From NCBI RefSeq assembly GCF_030408615.1, contig NZ_CP047187.1, positions 372,001 to 436,000 on the forward strand: a DNA stretch of 64,000 nt, written 5' to 3'. The notes beneath the pieces are model-generated. The model was not told where the DNA came from. It ran no database searches and saw only the letters and a program-made list of their open reading frames with translations. Position numbers and translations under genes: made by a program. Of this stretch, positions 37,440-48,433 are shown one piece after another. The DNA comes from Corynebacterium bovis DSM 20582 = CIP 54.80. Its GTDB lineage: Bacteria; Actinomycetota; Actinomycetes; Mycobacteriales; Mycobacteriaceae. Positions within the stretch are counted from its first letter, which is position 1. Every line of letters starts with the position of its first letter.

Positions 37440-38789
37440 GTGACACACTCATCGCATGACGCCGGTTCACCCACGCCTGGTCCGCCGTGGCTGCACGCCG
37501 GACACGGCCTGCCGCAGGGAGCGCACATCGTCGCCACCGATTTCGCCCACCTGACGACGTTGCGCACCGGGGGTACCCCGGCCGCGACCGTCGCGTGCAC
37601 GACGCCGGAGGCGGTCGCCGCGGTCGTCCGTGATCTCGACGCCGCGGGCCGGGACGTGCTCGTCGTCGGCGGGGGGTCGAACCTCGTCGTCGGGGAGGAC
37701 GTCGGCGGGCTCGTCGTCGTGCTCGTGACGACGGGGGACGACGCACGCCTCCCCGGCGCGGACGCCCCCGCGCCCGGTGACCCGGCCGGCGGGGCCGCCG
37801 GCGGGGACGTGACCGTCGACCGCCGGACCGGGACCGTCCGCGCGTTCGCCGGCGTGACGTGGGACGACCTCGTGGCCCGGACGGTCGCGGAGGGCCTCGG
37901 CGGGCTGGAGTGCCTGTCCGGCATCCCGGGGTCGGTCGGGGCGACGCCGGTGCAGAACGTCGGCGCGTACGGGGCGGAGGTCTCCCAGACGCTGTCCCGC
38001 GTGCACCTCCACGACCGGACGACGGGCCGGTCGGGGTGGGTCGGACCGGAGAACCTCGACCTCGGCTACCGCCACTCCAACCTGAAGTTCACGGGCCGCG
38101 CGGTCGTCACCGAGGTGGAGTTCACCCTCCGCACCGACGGGCTGAGCCTGCCACTGCGCTTCGGGGAGCTCGCCCGGCGGCTCGGGGTGGACGCCGACGC
38201 CGCCGCCGACGCGGGCGACGGGGCCCGCCGGCCGGTCGCCGAGGTCCGCGAGGCCGTGCTCGACCTCCGCCGGGGCAAGGGCATGGTCCTCGACCCCGAC
38301 GACCACGACACGTGGTCGGCCGGGTCGTTCTTCACGAACCCCGTCGTCGTCGGGGACGCGGCCCGGGACGCGGTCATCGCCCGGGTGCGCGAGCGGTGCG
38401 GTGACGCGGAGGCCGCGGCCGTCCCGTGCTACGCCGCCGGGGTCTCGGCGGCGACGGACCGCCCGGTCGCGGCGGCGGGTGGTCCCGGCGCGTCAGGAAC
38501 GGTCCCGACGGACGCCCCCGCCGCGGGCACCCCCCGCTACAAGTTCTCCGCTGCGTGGCTCATCGACCGCGCGGGCTTCCCCCGGGGCTGGCACGTCCCC
38601 GGCAACGACCGCGCCGGGCTGTCGACCCGCCACACGCTCGCCCTGACGAACCGGGGCGGGGCGACGTCGGCCGACATCGTCGAGCTCGCCCGGGCGGTCC
38701 GCGACGGGGTGCGCGCGGCGTTCGGGGTCACCCTGGAGCCGGAGCCGGTGTGGGTCGGGGTCACGCTCGACGACCCCGCCGCGCGGTGA
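37440..38789 (+). CDS. murB: UDP-N-acetylenolpyruvoylglucosamine reductase
   Basis: 449 residues (usually about 350-370). Completes UDP-MurNAc synthesis for peptidoglycan using FAD and NADPH. The FAD motif is VVGGGSNLVVGED; SGIPGSVGATPVQNVGAYG and the catalytic Ser in GSFFTNPVV follow, with the C-terminal KFSAAWLIDRAGF and HTLALTNRGGATSADI. The extra length comes from two low-complexity Gly/Ala/Pro inserts (around residues 100 and 345). The GTG at 37440 is chosen because TACCGT lies seven bases upstream; an in-frame ATG 30 bases earlier falls inside the divergent gene. Confidence 0.93.
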   Translation: MTHSSHDAGSPTPGPPWLHAGHGLPQGAHIVATDFAHLTTLRTGGTPAATVACTTPEAVAAVVRDLDAAGRDVLVVGGGSNLVVGEDVGGLVVVLVTTGDDARLPGADAPAPGDPAGGAAGGDVTVDRRTGTVRAFAGVTWDDLVARTVAEGLGGLECLSGIPGSVGATPVQNVGAYGAEVSQTLSRVHLHDRTTGRSGWVGPENLDLGYRHSNLKFTGRAVVTEVEFTLRTDGLSLPLRFGELARRLGVDADAAADAGDGARRPVAEVREAVLDLRRGKGMVLDPDDHDTWSAGSFFTNPVVVGDAARDAVIARVRERCGDAEAAAVPCYAAGVSAATDRPVAAAGGPGASGTVPTDAPAAGTPRYKFSAAWLIDRAGFPRGWHVPGNDRAGLSTRHTLALTNRGGATSADIVELARAVRDGVRAAFGVTLEPEPVWVGVTLDDPAAR

Positions 38790-38872
38790 TCCCTGCCGCG
38801 GGCGGGTGACGCCTGCCGCCCGGTGATCCCCGCCGCCGCGTGACCACCGCCGCGCGGTGACCGCCCCGCGCG
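38775..38872. repeat. Degenerate tandem units starting at the murB stop
   Basis: About five imperfect 16-20-base units of the form CCGCCGCGCGGTGAYCCC; the first contains the murB TGA (38787-38789). They fill the gap to the convergent acyl-CoA synthetase gene. Confidence 0.6.
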
Positions 38873-38878
38873 GCCCGC

Positions 38879-40615
38879 TCAGTCGTCCGCCGTGCCCGTG
38901 ACGAGGTCCCGCACCTCCCGGCGGCGCACCTTGCCGATGAGGTCCGAGGGGAGGTCGTCGACGACGACGAACCGGCGCGGCACCTTGTAGGGGGTGAGCC
39001 GTTCCTTGAGCCACGCGCGCAGGGCGGCGTCGTCAACCGACCCCCGCCCGACCCCCTCGGCGAGGACGACGGCGGCGGTGACCTCCTCCGACCCGTCCTC
39101 CCGCGGCACCCCCACGACCGCCGCCCGGGCGATGTCCGGGTGCGCGACCAGCTCCTTCTCCACCTCCGCCGGGTAGACGTTGAACCCGCCGGTGATGATC
39201 ATCTCCTTGAGCCGCGAGACGATCCGGATGAACCCGTCCGGCTCCATGACGGCGATGTCGCCCGTGCGGAACCAGCCGTCGTGGAACGGCTGCTCCTCCT
39301 CCGCCAGGTCGAGGTACCCGGCGAAGACCTGTGGACCCCGGGCGAGGAGCTCGCCCGGCTCACCGTCCGGCAGGGTCCGCGAGAGGTCCTCCGGGTCGCC
39401 GATGCGCAGCTCCGTGTCCGGGAACGGCACGCCGACGTACCCCGCCCGCCGGTCGTCCGTGAACGGGTTCGCCGCGAGCACCGGGCCGGTCTCCGTCAGG
39501 CCGTAGCCCTCGACGATGCGCCCGCCGGTGTGCTCCTCCCAGCGGCGGGTCACGGGGACGGGCAGGGCGGCGGCCCCCGACAGGGCGAACTCGATGCCGC
39601 TGAGGTCGACGCCCTCCGCGTCGGCGGCGTCGAGGACCCGCGAGTACAGCGTCGGGACGCCCGGCATGTACGTGGGGGTCCGCTTCCGCAGCAGCCCGGT
39701 CATGAGCGCCGGGTCCGGGCTCGGCAGCATGATGAGCGTGCCGCCCGCCGCGACCCCGAGCCCCGCGGTGAGCGTGAACCCGTACACGTGGAACAGCGGC
39801 AGGACCGCGAGGATCGACAACTCCCGGGAGCCGTCCATCCCCGGCATCCACGCCTGACCCTGGATGATGTTCGTCACGATGTTGCGGTGCGACAGCGGCG
39901 CGCCCTTCGGCACCCCGGTCGTGCCGGACGTGAAGAGGATGAGCGCCTCCGAGTCCGGGGTCGGGCCGGGGCCCGGCCGCTGCCCGCCCGCGGCGGCGAG
40001 GGACCGCCGGCCCGCCGCGAGGAGCTGCCGGAACGTCAGCGTGCCGCGCTCGCGGGCGTGGAGCTGCCGGCGCTTCTCCCGGAGGGCGGGCACCGGCAGG
40101 TGGAGGGCGAGCCGGGTGAGGGGCGGCATGTCGTCGATGACGTTGACCGTGACGATCGTGCGCAGCGGCGTGTCCCGGGTGAGGGCGCGGCACAGCTCCG
40201 TGCCGCGGTCCCACGTCACGGCGACCGTCGCGCCGTGGACGGTGAAGGGGTGCCGCAGCTCCGCGGCGGTGTAGAGGGGGTTGTGCTCGGCGACGGTCGC
40301 GCCGAGGGAGAGCACCGCGTAGATGACGACGAGGTGCTGCGGGCAGTTCGGCAGGATCACCGCGACCCGGTCGCCGGGGCCGACGCCGAGCTGGCGGAGG
40401 CCCTCGGCGGCCTCGTCGACGAGCCGGCCGAGCCGCCGGTAGGTGAGGGATGCGCCGAAGAACTCGGTCGCGGTGCGGTCGCCGTGGTCGCGGACCGTGG
40501 CGGTGAACAGGTCCGTCAACGTCCTGTCCGGGTAGTCCAGGGTGGGCGGGGTCCACGGCGCGTAGGCGGACAGCCACGCACGGTCGCGGGCGGCGGATGC
40601 GGTCGGTTCGGTCAC
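38879..40615 (-). CDS. Long-chain acyl-CoA synthetase / AMP-binding ligase
   Basis: 578 residues. Adenylate-forming enzyme activating a fatty acid to acyl-AMP and acyl-CoA. Motifs: the P-loop LFTSGTTGVPKG, GYGLTETGPV, the hinge WFRTGDIAVME and the catalytic Lys in DLIGKVRRREV. FadD-type length and N-terminal domain. The GTG at 40615 is preceded by GGGAGAG. It may supply acyl-CoA for mycolate or lipid synthesis or for oxidation; the chain length cannot be read from sequence. Confidence 0.9.
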   Translation of the reverse strand: MTEPTASAARDRAWLSAYAPWTPPTLDYPDRTLTDLFTATVRDHGDRTATEFFGASLTYRRLGRLVDEAAEGLRQLGVGPGDRVAVILPNCPQHLVVIYAVLSLGATVAEHNPLYTAAELRHPFTVHGATVAVTWDRGTELCRALTRDTPLRTIVTVNVIDDMPPLTRLALHLPVPALREKRRQLHARERGTLTFRQLLAAGRRSLAAAGGQRPGPGPTPDSEALILFTSGTTGVPKGAPLSHRNIVTNIIQGQAWMPGMDGSRELSILAVLPLFHVYGFTLTAGLGVAAGGTLIMLPSPDPALMTGLLRKRTPTYMPGVPTLYSRVLDAADAEGVDLSGIEFALSGAAALPVPVTRRWEEHTGGRIVEGYGLTETGPVLAANPFTDDRRAGYVGVPFPDTELRIGDPEDLSRTLPDGEPGELLARGPQVFAGYLDLAEEEQPFHDGWFRTGDIAVMEPDGFIRIVSRLKEMIITGGFNVYPAEVEKELVAHPDIARAAVVGVPREDGSEEVTAAVVLAEGVGRGSVDDAALRAWLKERLTPYKVPRRFVVVDDLPSDLIGKVRRREVRDLVTGTADD

Positions 40616-40759
40616 GGGGGCTCTCCCGGGGATCGGGCCCGGAACGGGGAGGGCCGGCGGACCGGCCGCGACCCGGGCGGCGTGTGGTGAGCAGATGATA
40701 GGCCGGGTCCGCCCCTCCCGGGGCGGGAATGGCCGCGAGCGGTGGGGGCCGGCTGTGCC

Positions 40760-40765
40760 TAGAAT
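40760..40765 (+). promoter_or_regulatory. -10 element, leaderless mshA promoter
   Basis: TAGAAT, eight bases before the ATG at 40774. Confidence 0.6.
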
Positions 40766-40773
40766 CGGGCGGC

Positions 40774-42102
40774 ATGCGCGTCGCGATGATCTCCATGCAC
40801 ACCTCGCCCCTGGAACAACCGGGGGTCGGTGACGCCGGGGGGATGAACGTCTACGTGCGCAGCACCGCCGAACAGCTCGTCCGCGACGGCGTGGAGGTCG
40901 ACGTCTTCACCCGGGCGACGCGGGGCTCGCAGGGGGAGGTCGTGGAGGTCATGCCGGGGTTCCGGGTCGTCAACTGCGTGGCCGGTCCGTTCGACGGTCT
41001 GCCGAAGGAGGCCCTGCCGACGCAGCTCGCCGCGTTCACCGGGTCGGTCCTCGCGTTCGTCCGCCGGTCGGGGGAGGCCGACGCCCGGGGCAGCGCGGTC
41101 CTCGGCGGGGCGTGCGACGGGCACGGCTACGACCTCATCCACTCGCACTACTGGTTGTCCGGCCAGGTCGGCTGGCTGCTGCGGGACTTGTGGCAGATCC
41201 CGCTCGTCCACACCGGGCACACGTGGGCGGCGATGAAGAACCTCTCGCTCGCGGACGGGGACACCCCGGAGCCGGAGTCCCGGCGCATCTGCGAGCAGCA
41301 GATCGTCGACAACGCGGACATGCTCGTCGTCAACACCGACGACGAGGTGCGGTCGCTCGTCGCCGGGTACGACGCCGACGCCTCCCGCATCCGGGTCGTC
41401 CCCCCGGGGGCGGACGTCGAGCGGTTCACCCCCGGCACCGACCGGGCGACGGAACGCTGCCGCCGCGAACTCGGCATCCCCATGCGGGCGAAGGTCATCG
41501 GGTTCATCGGGCGGCTGCAACGGCTCAAGGGCCCGCACGTGCTGCTCCGCGCGGCCGCCGAGGTGATCCGTCGGCACCCGGAGGAGAACATCCGGGTCAT
41601 CGTGTGCGGCGGGCCGTCGGGGTCCGGGCTGGCCCGGCCCGACGAGCTGCACGACCTCGCCCGGTCGCTCGGGATCGCCGGGGCCGTGCGGTTCCTGCCG
41701 CCCCGGCCGCCGGAGGAGCTCGTGGCGATCTACCGGGCGACGGACATCGTCGCGGTGCCGAGTTTCACGGAGACGTTCGGGCTCGTCGCGCTGGAGGCGC
41801 AGGCGTCGGGCACGCCGGTCGTCGCCGCGCGCGTCGGGGGGTTGCCGATGGCGGTCGACGACGGGGTCAGCGGGGTGCTCGTCGACGGCCACGACCCGGC
41901 GGAGTGGGCCGACGCCCTGGAGGCGCTCGTCGTCGACGATGAACGGCGCATCGAGATGGGGGAGCGGGCCCCGGCGCACGCCGCGCGGTTCAGCTGGACG
42001 ACGACGGCCCGGCGGCTCGAGCACCTGTACGCGGAGGCCGTCACGGCGGGGAGCCACGGGCACCCGGACGACCGGCGGCCGTCGGGCACGCCCGTGGACT
42101 GA
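40774..42102 (+). CDS. mshA: D-inositol-3-phosphate glycosyltransferase (mycothiol synthesis)
   Basis: 442 residues. First step of mycothiol: GlcNAc transfer from UDP-GlcNAc to inositol-3-phosphate. GT4 fold. The N-terminal [24 protein letters not shown] loop, characteristic of MshA, holds the inositol-phosphate site. [36 protein letters not shown] and the donor-binding E-x7-E in [17 protein letters not shown] follow. First gene of the mshA-YbjN-gpmA-senX3-regX3 block also seen in mycobacteria. An upstream in-frame extension overlaps the promoter. Confidence 0.95.
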   Translation: MRVAMISMHTSPLEQPGVGDAGGMNVYVRSTAEQLVRDGVEVDVFTRATRGSQGEVVEVMPGFRVVNCVAGPFDGLPKEALPTQLAAFTGSVLAFVRRSGEADARGSAVLGGACDGHGYDLIHSHYWLSGQVGWLLRDLWQIPLVHTGHTWAAMKNLSLADGDTPEPESRRICEQQIVDNADMLVVNTDDEVRSLVAGYDADASRIRVVPPGADVERFTPGTDRATERCRRELGIPMRAKVIGFIGRLQRLKGPHVLLRAAAEVIRRHPEENIRVIVCGGPSGSGLARPDELHDLARSLGIAGAVRFLPPRPPEELVAIYRATDIVAVPSFTETFGLVALEAQASGTPVVAARVGGLPMAVDDGVSGVLVDGHDPAEWADALEALVVDDERRIEMGERAPAHAARFSWTTTARRLEHLYAEAVTAGSHGHPDDRRPSGTPVD

Positions 42103-42195
42103 CGCGGCCGCCGGGCGTGCGCGTCCCCCGCGCCGGGTGCGCGTCCCCCGTGCCGGCGGGAGCGGCGGCCGCTGCGCCCCACCGACGCCGGTGGG

Positions 42196-42201
42196 TAGGC
42201 T
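42196..42201 (+). promoter_or_regulatory. -10 element, leaderless promoter of the YbjN-like gene
   Basis: TAGGCT, seven bases before the ATG at 42209. Confidence 0.55.
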
Positions 42202-42208
42202 CGACGGC

Positions 42209-42949
42209 ATGGATCTCGCACAGCTCACCTCGCTGCTGGACAGCGCCGACGTCGAGTACACGGAGGCGGGCGGCAACGCCGTCGTCGTCCTCCCCGGCGA
42301 GAAGCGGCTGAAGACGAACGTCCTCCTCATCCCCCAGACCGGTATGTTCCGCGTCGAGGCCTTCGTCTGCCGCGCGGTCGAGGAGGCCCACGCCGACGTC
42401 TACCGGCTGCTGCTCCAGCACAACCGCAAGGCGTTCGGCGTCCACTACACGCTGGACAACAACAACGACATCTACCTCGTCGGCCAGTTCAGCGACACCA
42501 CCGGCCCGGACGACATCCAGCGCATCCTCGGCCAGATCCTCGAGCTCGCCGACGGGGACTTCAACAGCATCCTCGAGCGGGGGTTCGAGACGTCGATCCG
42601 CCGGGAGTGGGAGTGGCGCCTCGACCGGGGGGAGTCCACCCGGAACCTCGCGGCCTTCGGCAGGCTCGCGCCGGACGGTCACGGGGGGCCGGCGTCGGAG
42701 GGGACGACGACCACACCTCCGCAGCCCCCGGGTCCGCCGCGCCCCGGACGCCGGGTGCCGGGGCGCCGACGCCCCCCACCGCCTGACCCGGGGACACCCG
42801 GGGCCGCCCGGGGTCGCCCGGGGGAGGCGGCCGCCGCCGCGGCTGAGCGCCCGGTGCCGGACATGGCAGGATGGAGCCATGAACGACACGACCGGACAGA
42901 CCAGCGGCACCGCCGGAACCCTCATCCTCCTCCGCCACGGCCAGAGTGA
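42209..42949 (+). CDS. YbjN-domain protein with out-of-place C-terminal tail
   Basis: 246 residues. The first about 155 residues are a YbjN/type III secretion chaperone-like domain ([60 protein letters not shown]), as in mycobacterial Rv0487. From about residue 160 it is pure Pro/Gly/Arg low complexity, and the frame continues 71 bases into gpmA before reaching a stop. The domain is normally followed by a short tail, so a stop codon has probably been lost here, or the tail is tolerated noise. The function is unknown; a chaperone-like role is guessed. Leaderless start. Confidence 0.75.
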   Translation: MDLAQLTSLLDSADVEYTEAGGNAVVVLPGEKRLKTNVLLIPQTGMFRVEAFVCRAVEEAHADVYRLLLQHNRKAFGVHYTLDNNNDIYLVGQFSDTTGPDDIQRILGQILELADGDFNSILERGFETSIRREWEWRLDRGESTRNLAAFGRLAPDGHGGPASEGTTTTPPQPPGPPRPGRRVPGRRRPPPPDPGTPGAARGRPGEAAAAAAERPVPDMAGWSHERHDRTDQRHRRNPHPPPPRPE

Positions 42950-43652
42950 GTGGAACGCGTCGAACCAGTTCACGGGCTGGGTCGACGTCGCGCTCACCGA
43001 GCAGGGCCGCGAGGAGGCCCGTCGCGGCGGCGCCCTCATCCGCGAGGCCGGGCTGACCCCCGGCGTCCTCTACACCTCGCTCCTGCGCCGGGCGATCACG
43101 ACCGCGCACCTCGCCCTCGACGAGGCCGACCGGCTGTGGATCCCCGTCGTCCGCGACTGGCGGCTCAACGAGCGTCACTACGGTGCGCTCCAGGGGCTGA
43201 ACAAGGCCGAGACGAAGGAGAAGTACGGCGAGGAGCAGTTCATGGCGTGGCGTCGCAGCTACGACACCCCGCCGCCCGCGCTCGAGGTCGGGGCCGAGTA
43301 CTCGCAGGCGGACGACCCGCGCTACGCGGACCTCGACGAGGTCCCGGCGACGGAGTGCCTGAAGGACGTCGTCGAGCGGCTCGTGCCCTACTACGAGGCG
43401 GAGATCGCGCCGCGCCTCGCCGCCGGTGAGACGGTGCTCGTCGCCGCCCACGGCAACTCCCTGCGCGCCCTCGTCAAGCACCTCGACGGCATCTCCGACG
43501 AGGACATCGCGGGGCTCAACATCCCGACGGGCATCCCGCTCGTCTACCGGGTCGACGCCGACGGGTCCGTGCTCACCCCGGGTGGCGAGTACCTGGACCC
43601 GGAGGCCGCCGCCGCCGGTGCCGCGGCCGTGGCCGCCCAGGGCGGGAAGTAG
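42879..43652 (+). CDS. gpmA: 2,3-bisphosphoglycerate-dependent phosphoglycerate mutase
   Basis: 257 residues. Interconverts 3- and 2-phosphoglycerate in glycolysis. The phosphohistidine motif [10 protein letters not shown], the [14 protein letters not shown] region and the second active-site His in [15 protein letters not shown] are intact. The first 57 residues share DNA with the tail of the YbjN-like gene only up to residue 24. The ATG at 42879 has a weak CAGGAT six bases upstream and no clear ribosome-binding site. senX3 starts 14 bases after the stop. Confidence 0.95.
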   Translation: MNDTTGQTSGTAGTLILLRHGQSEWNASNQFTGWVDVALTEQGREEARRGGALIREAGLTPGVLYTSLLRRAITTAHLALDEADRLWIPVVRDWRLNERHYGALQGLNKAETKEKYGEEQFMAWRRSYDTPPPALEVGAEYSQADDPRYADLDEVPATECLKDVVERLVPYYEAEIAPRLAAGETVLVAAHGNSLRALVKHLDGISDEDIAGLNIPTGIPLVYRVDADGSVLTPGGEYLDPEAAAAGAAAVAAQGGK

Positions 43653-43665
43653 GTCCGGCGACCCC

Positions 43666-44895
43666 GTGCTCCTTCTTACCGTCGGCCTCGTCGTGGGGGT
43701 CGTGCTCGGCGCGGCGGCGTCGGCCGGGGTCCGCCGGTGGCTCCGGCGGCGCCGGAACGACCGCACGCGCGACGAGCTCCAGGGCAACCGGGTGTCGACG
43801 GTCGCGCAGGTCCTCCACTTCGCGATCCAGTCCTCGCCGGCGGCCGTCGTCGTCGTGGACAAGCGCGAGGAGGTCGTGCTGTCCAACCCGCGCGCCCATG
43901 AACTCGGCCTCGTCCACGAGCGGTCGCTGAACCCGGCGGCGTGGGGTGTGGTCCGGAAGGTCTTCGCCGACCACGAGCCGCGCATGGTGACCTTCCCGCC
44001 GCCGAAGCGGCGGGGTGAGCGGCCGGTCATCTCCGTCGCGGGGCAGGTGCAGCTGCTGACGCTCCTGGACCACCGCTTCGCGGTCGTCTACGCCGTCGAC
44101 GACTCGGAGACGGTGCGCATGGAGTCGGCGCGCCGGGACTTCGTCGCGAACGTCTCCCACGAGCTCAAGACCCCGGTCGGGGCGATGTCGCTGCTCGTCG
44201 AGACCCTCCTCGAGGTCCGTGACGACCCGGAGGCCGTGACCTACTTCGGCAACAAGCTCATGGGGGAGTCCCGGCGCATGGGCACGATGATCACGGAACT
44301 CATCTCCCTGTCGAAGCTCCAGGGGGCGGAACCGTTGCCGGACCCGGAGATCATCTCCGTCGACACGGTCATCACCGACGCGCTCTCCCGGTGCCGCACC
44401 GTCGCCGAGGCGGCGGGCATCGAGCTGACGACGGACGGGCCCGTCGGCGCGACGGTCGAGGGTGACCGGAGCCTGCTCGTCACCGCCGTCGCGAACCTCA
44501 TCACGAACGCGGTGAACTACTCGCCGGAGGCGACGCCCGTGTCCATCTCCCGGGAGGCCACCGACGACGCCGTCATCCTCCGCATCACCGACCGGGGCAT
44601 CGGCATCGCCCCGGAGGACCAGAAGCGCGTGTTCGAGCGGTTCTTCCGCGTCGACAAGGCGCGGTCGCGGGCGACCGGCGGCACGGGGCTGGGGCTCGCG
44701 ATCGTCAAGCACGTCGTCGCGAACCACGGTGGGCGGGTGTCGCTGTGGTCCCGGCCCGGGACGGGGTCGACCTTCACCATCGAGCTGCCGCGGCACCACG
44801 AGGACCGGGGGCGGCGACGGGAGCAGGTCGTGTTCCCCGACCAGCGCGTCCTCGCGGAGGGTGCGGGGGACGACGACGATCCCGACGACGACTGA
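43666..44895 (+). CDS. senX3: Phosphate-responsive sensor histidine kinase
   Basis: 409 residues. One N-terminal membrane segment (LLLTVGLVVGVVLGAAASAGV), an RRWLRRRR anchor, a PAS-like domain (residues about 50-145), then HisKA with the phosphoacceptor His165 in NVSHELKTP. The ATPase boxes follow: N-box ITNAVNYSPEA, ITDRGIGIAPEDQ and GGTGLGLAIVKH. Partner of RegX3 in the response to phosphate starvation. The GTG at 43666 is chosen because it begins the membrane segment; an in-frame extension back into gpmA is rejected. The C-terminus ends in an acidic DDDDPDDD stretch. Confidence 0.93.
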   Translation: MLLLTVGLVVGVVLGAAASAGVRRWLRRRRNDRTRDELQGNRVSTVAQVLHFAIQSSPAAVVVVDKREEVVLSNPRAHELGLVHERSLNPAAWGVVRKVFADHEPRMVTFPPPKRRGERPVISVAGQVQLLTLLDHRFAVVYAVDDSETVRMESARRDFVANVSHELKTPVGAMSLLVETLLEVRDDPEAVTYFGNKLMGESRRMGTMITELISLSKLQGAEPLPDPEIISVDTVITDALSRCRTVAEAAGIELTTDGPVGATVEGDRSLLVTAVANLITNAVNYSPEATPVSISREATDDAVILRITDRGIGIAPEDQKRVFERFFRVDKARSRATGGTGLGLAIVKHVVANHGGRVSLWSRPGTGSTFTIELPRHHEDRGRRREQVVFPDQRVLAEGAGDDDDPDDD

Positions 44896-45229
44896 CCCGG
44901 GTCCGTCCGGCGGGGCGGGGGCGGGACGCCGCGCCGGGCGGGTGCGCGGTGGGCTGGACGGCGGGACGCCGCGCCGGGCGGGGTGCGCGGTGGGCTGGAC
45001 GGCGGGATGCCGCGCCGGGCGGGGGTGGCGGGCGGCCGGGGAGGGCCGTGTGAGCGGTTGCGCCGTTCCCCGGCGGGCCTGACACTATGATGAACGACGA
45101 CGGCCGCCGTCCGGCGACACCGACGGCGGCGTCCGCCCGCAGACAGCGCCCACCCCGCCGGAGACCGCGGTCGGCTCCCCGGAGCGACCACGCGACGCCC
45201 ACGGGGTGACAACGGAAGGACACGACCAC
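44896..45229. other. senX3-regX3 intergenic region
   Basis: 334 bases, long for two genes that act together. The first part is a tandem repeat (see 44921-45035). A -10-like TATGAT at 45086-45091 suggests that regX3 also has its own promoter with a leader of about 130 bases. No gene was seen. Confidence 0.6.
44921..45035. repeat. Tandem ~40-bp repeats between senX3 and regX3
   Basis: Two near-perfect units, 44921-44960 and 44961-45001 (one extra G in the second), and a truncated third from 45002. Each starts GCGGGACGCCGCGCCGGGCG. Mycobacteria carry MIRU-type repeats at the same gene junction; the sequence here is unrelated by eye. Confidence 0.85.
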
Positions 45230-45922
45230 GTGACGAGTGTGCTCATCGTCGAGGACGAGGAATCGCTGGCCGAGCCGCTGGCCTTCCTCCTGAAGAAGGA
45301 AGGGTTCACCGTGCACACGGCCGTGGACGGCCCGACCGCGCTCGACACCTTCGACGCGGAGCACGTCGACATCGTCCTGCTCGACCTCATGCTCCCCGGG
45401 ATGTCGGGGACCGAGGTGTGCCGGCAGCTCCGGGCGCGGTCGAGTGTCCCGGTCATCATGGTCACCGCCCGCGACAGCGAGATCGACAAGGTCGTGGGGC
45501 TGGAGCTCGGGGCGGACGACTACGTGACGAAGCCGTACTTCGCCCGGGAGCTCATCGCCCGGATCCGGGCCGTGCTCCGCCGCGGCGGGGACAACGAACC
45601 GCAGGAGGACCCGGGCAGCGGCGTCGTCCTCCGCGAGGACCGCGTCGTCATGGACGTCGAACGGCACATCGTCACCGTCGACGGCGAGCAGGTCCCGATG
45701 CCGCTCAAGGAGTTCGACCTCCTCGAGTACCTCATGCGCAACGCCGGCCGCGTGCTCACCCGGGGTCAGCTCATCGACCGGGTGTGGGGCTCCGACTACG
45801 TCGGGGACACGAAGACCCTCGACGTCCACGTCAAGCGCCTCCGGTCGAAGATCGAGCGCAACCCCTCCCGCCCCGAGGTGCTCGTCACCGTGCGCGGCCT
45901 CGGCTACAAGTTCGAGGCCTGA
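45230..45922 (+). CDS. regX3: OmpR-family response regulator
   Basis: 230 residues. Receiver domain with phosphorylation site Asp52 (IVLLDLMLPGM), the acidic pair in VEDEE and the conserved Lys in VTKPYFARE. The C-terminal winged helix carries RVLTRGQLIDRVWG and TLDVHVKRLRSKIE. Regulates phosphate-starvation genes with SenX3. The GTG at 45230 is preceded by GGAAGGA at good spacing; a GTG eight codons earlier has no such site. Confidence 0.95.
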   Translation: MTSVLIVEDEESLAEPLAFLLKKEGFTVHTAVDGPTALDTFDAEHVDIVLLDLMLPGMSGTEVCRQLRARSSVPVIMVTARDSEIDKVVGLELGADDYVTKPYFARELIARIRAVLRRGGDNEPQEDPGSGVVLREDRVVMDVERHIVTVDGEQVPMPLKEFDLLEYLMRNAGRVLTRGQLIDRVWGSDYVGDTKTLDVHVKRLRSKIERNPSRPEVLVTVRGLGYKFEA

Positions 45923-45928
45923 CCCCCG

Positions 45929-48226
<2,298 letters not shown>

Positions 48227-48273
48227 CGGGCACGACGCCCGTGGGGTGGGGCGTGCGGTCCGGCACGCCCGTG

Positions 48274-48304
48274 TTGCCCCCGACCGTGCGCGGGCGGTTA
48301 CACT
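48274..48304 (+). promoter_or_regulatory. Promoter upstream of the Rv0497-like gene
   Basis: TTGCCC (48274-48279), 19 bp, TACACT (48299-48304). The leader would be about 120 bases. CACTGT occurs twice, 21 bases apart (48301 and 48322), flanking the start point; this could be a regulator site. Confidence 0.45.
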
Positions 48305-48433
48305 GTGACATCGGACTTTCACTGTAAAGTCAACGTCGAGGAGTCTTTCTTTCGGGCGCCCCGCGGATTCCCGTGAATTCCCCGGGGGCCGACCTGTCCG
48401 GACTGTGACGTTGAATGACGATGGGACCTGTTG

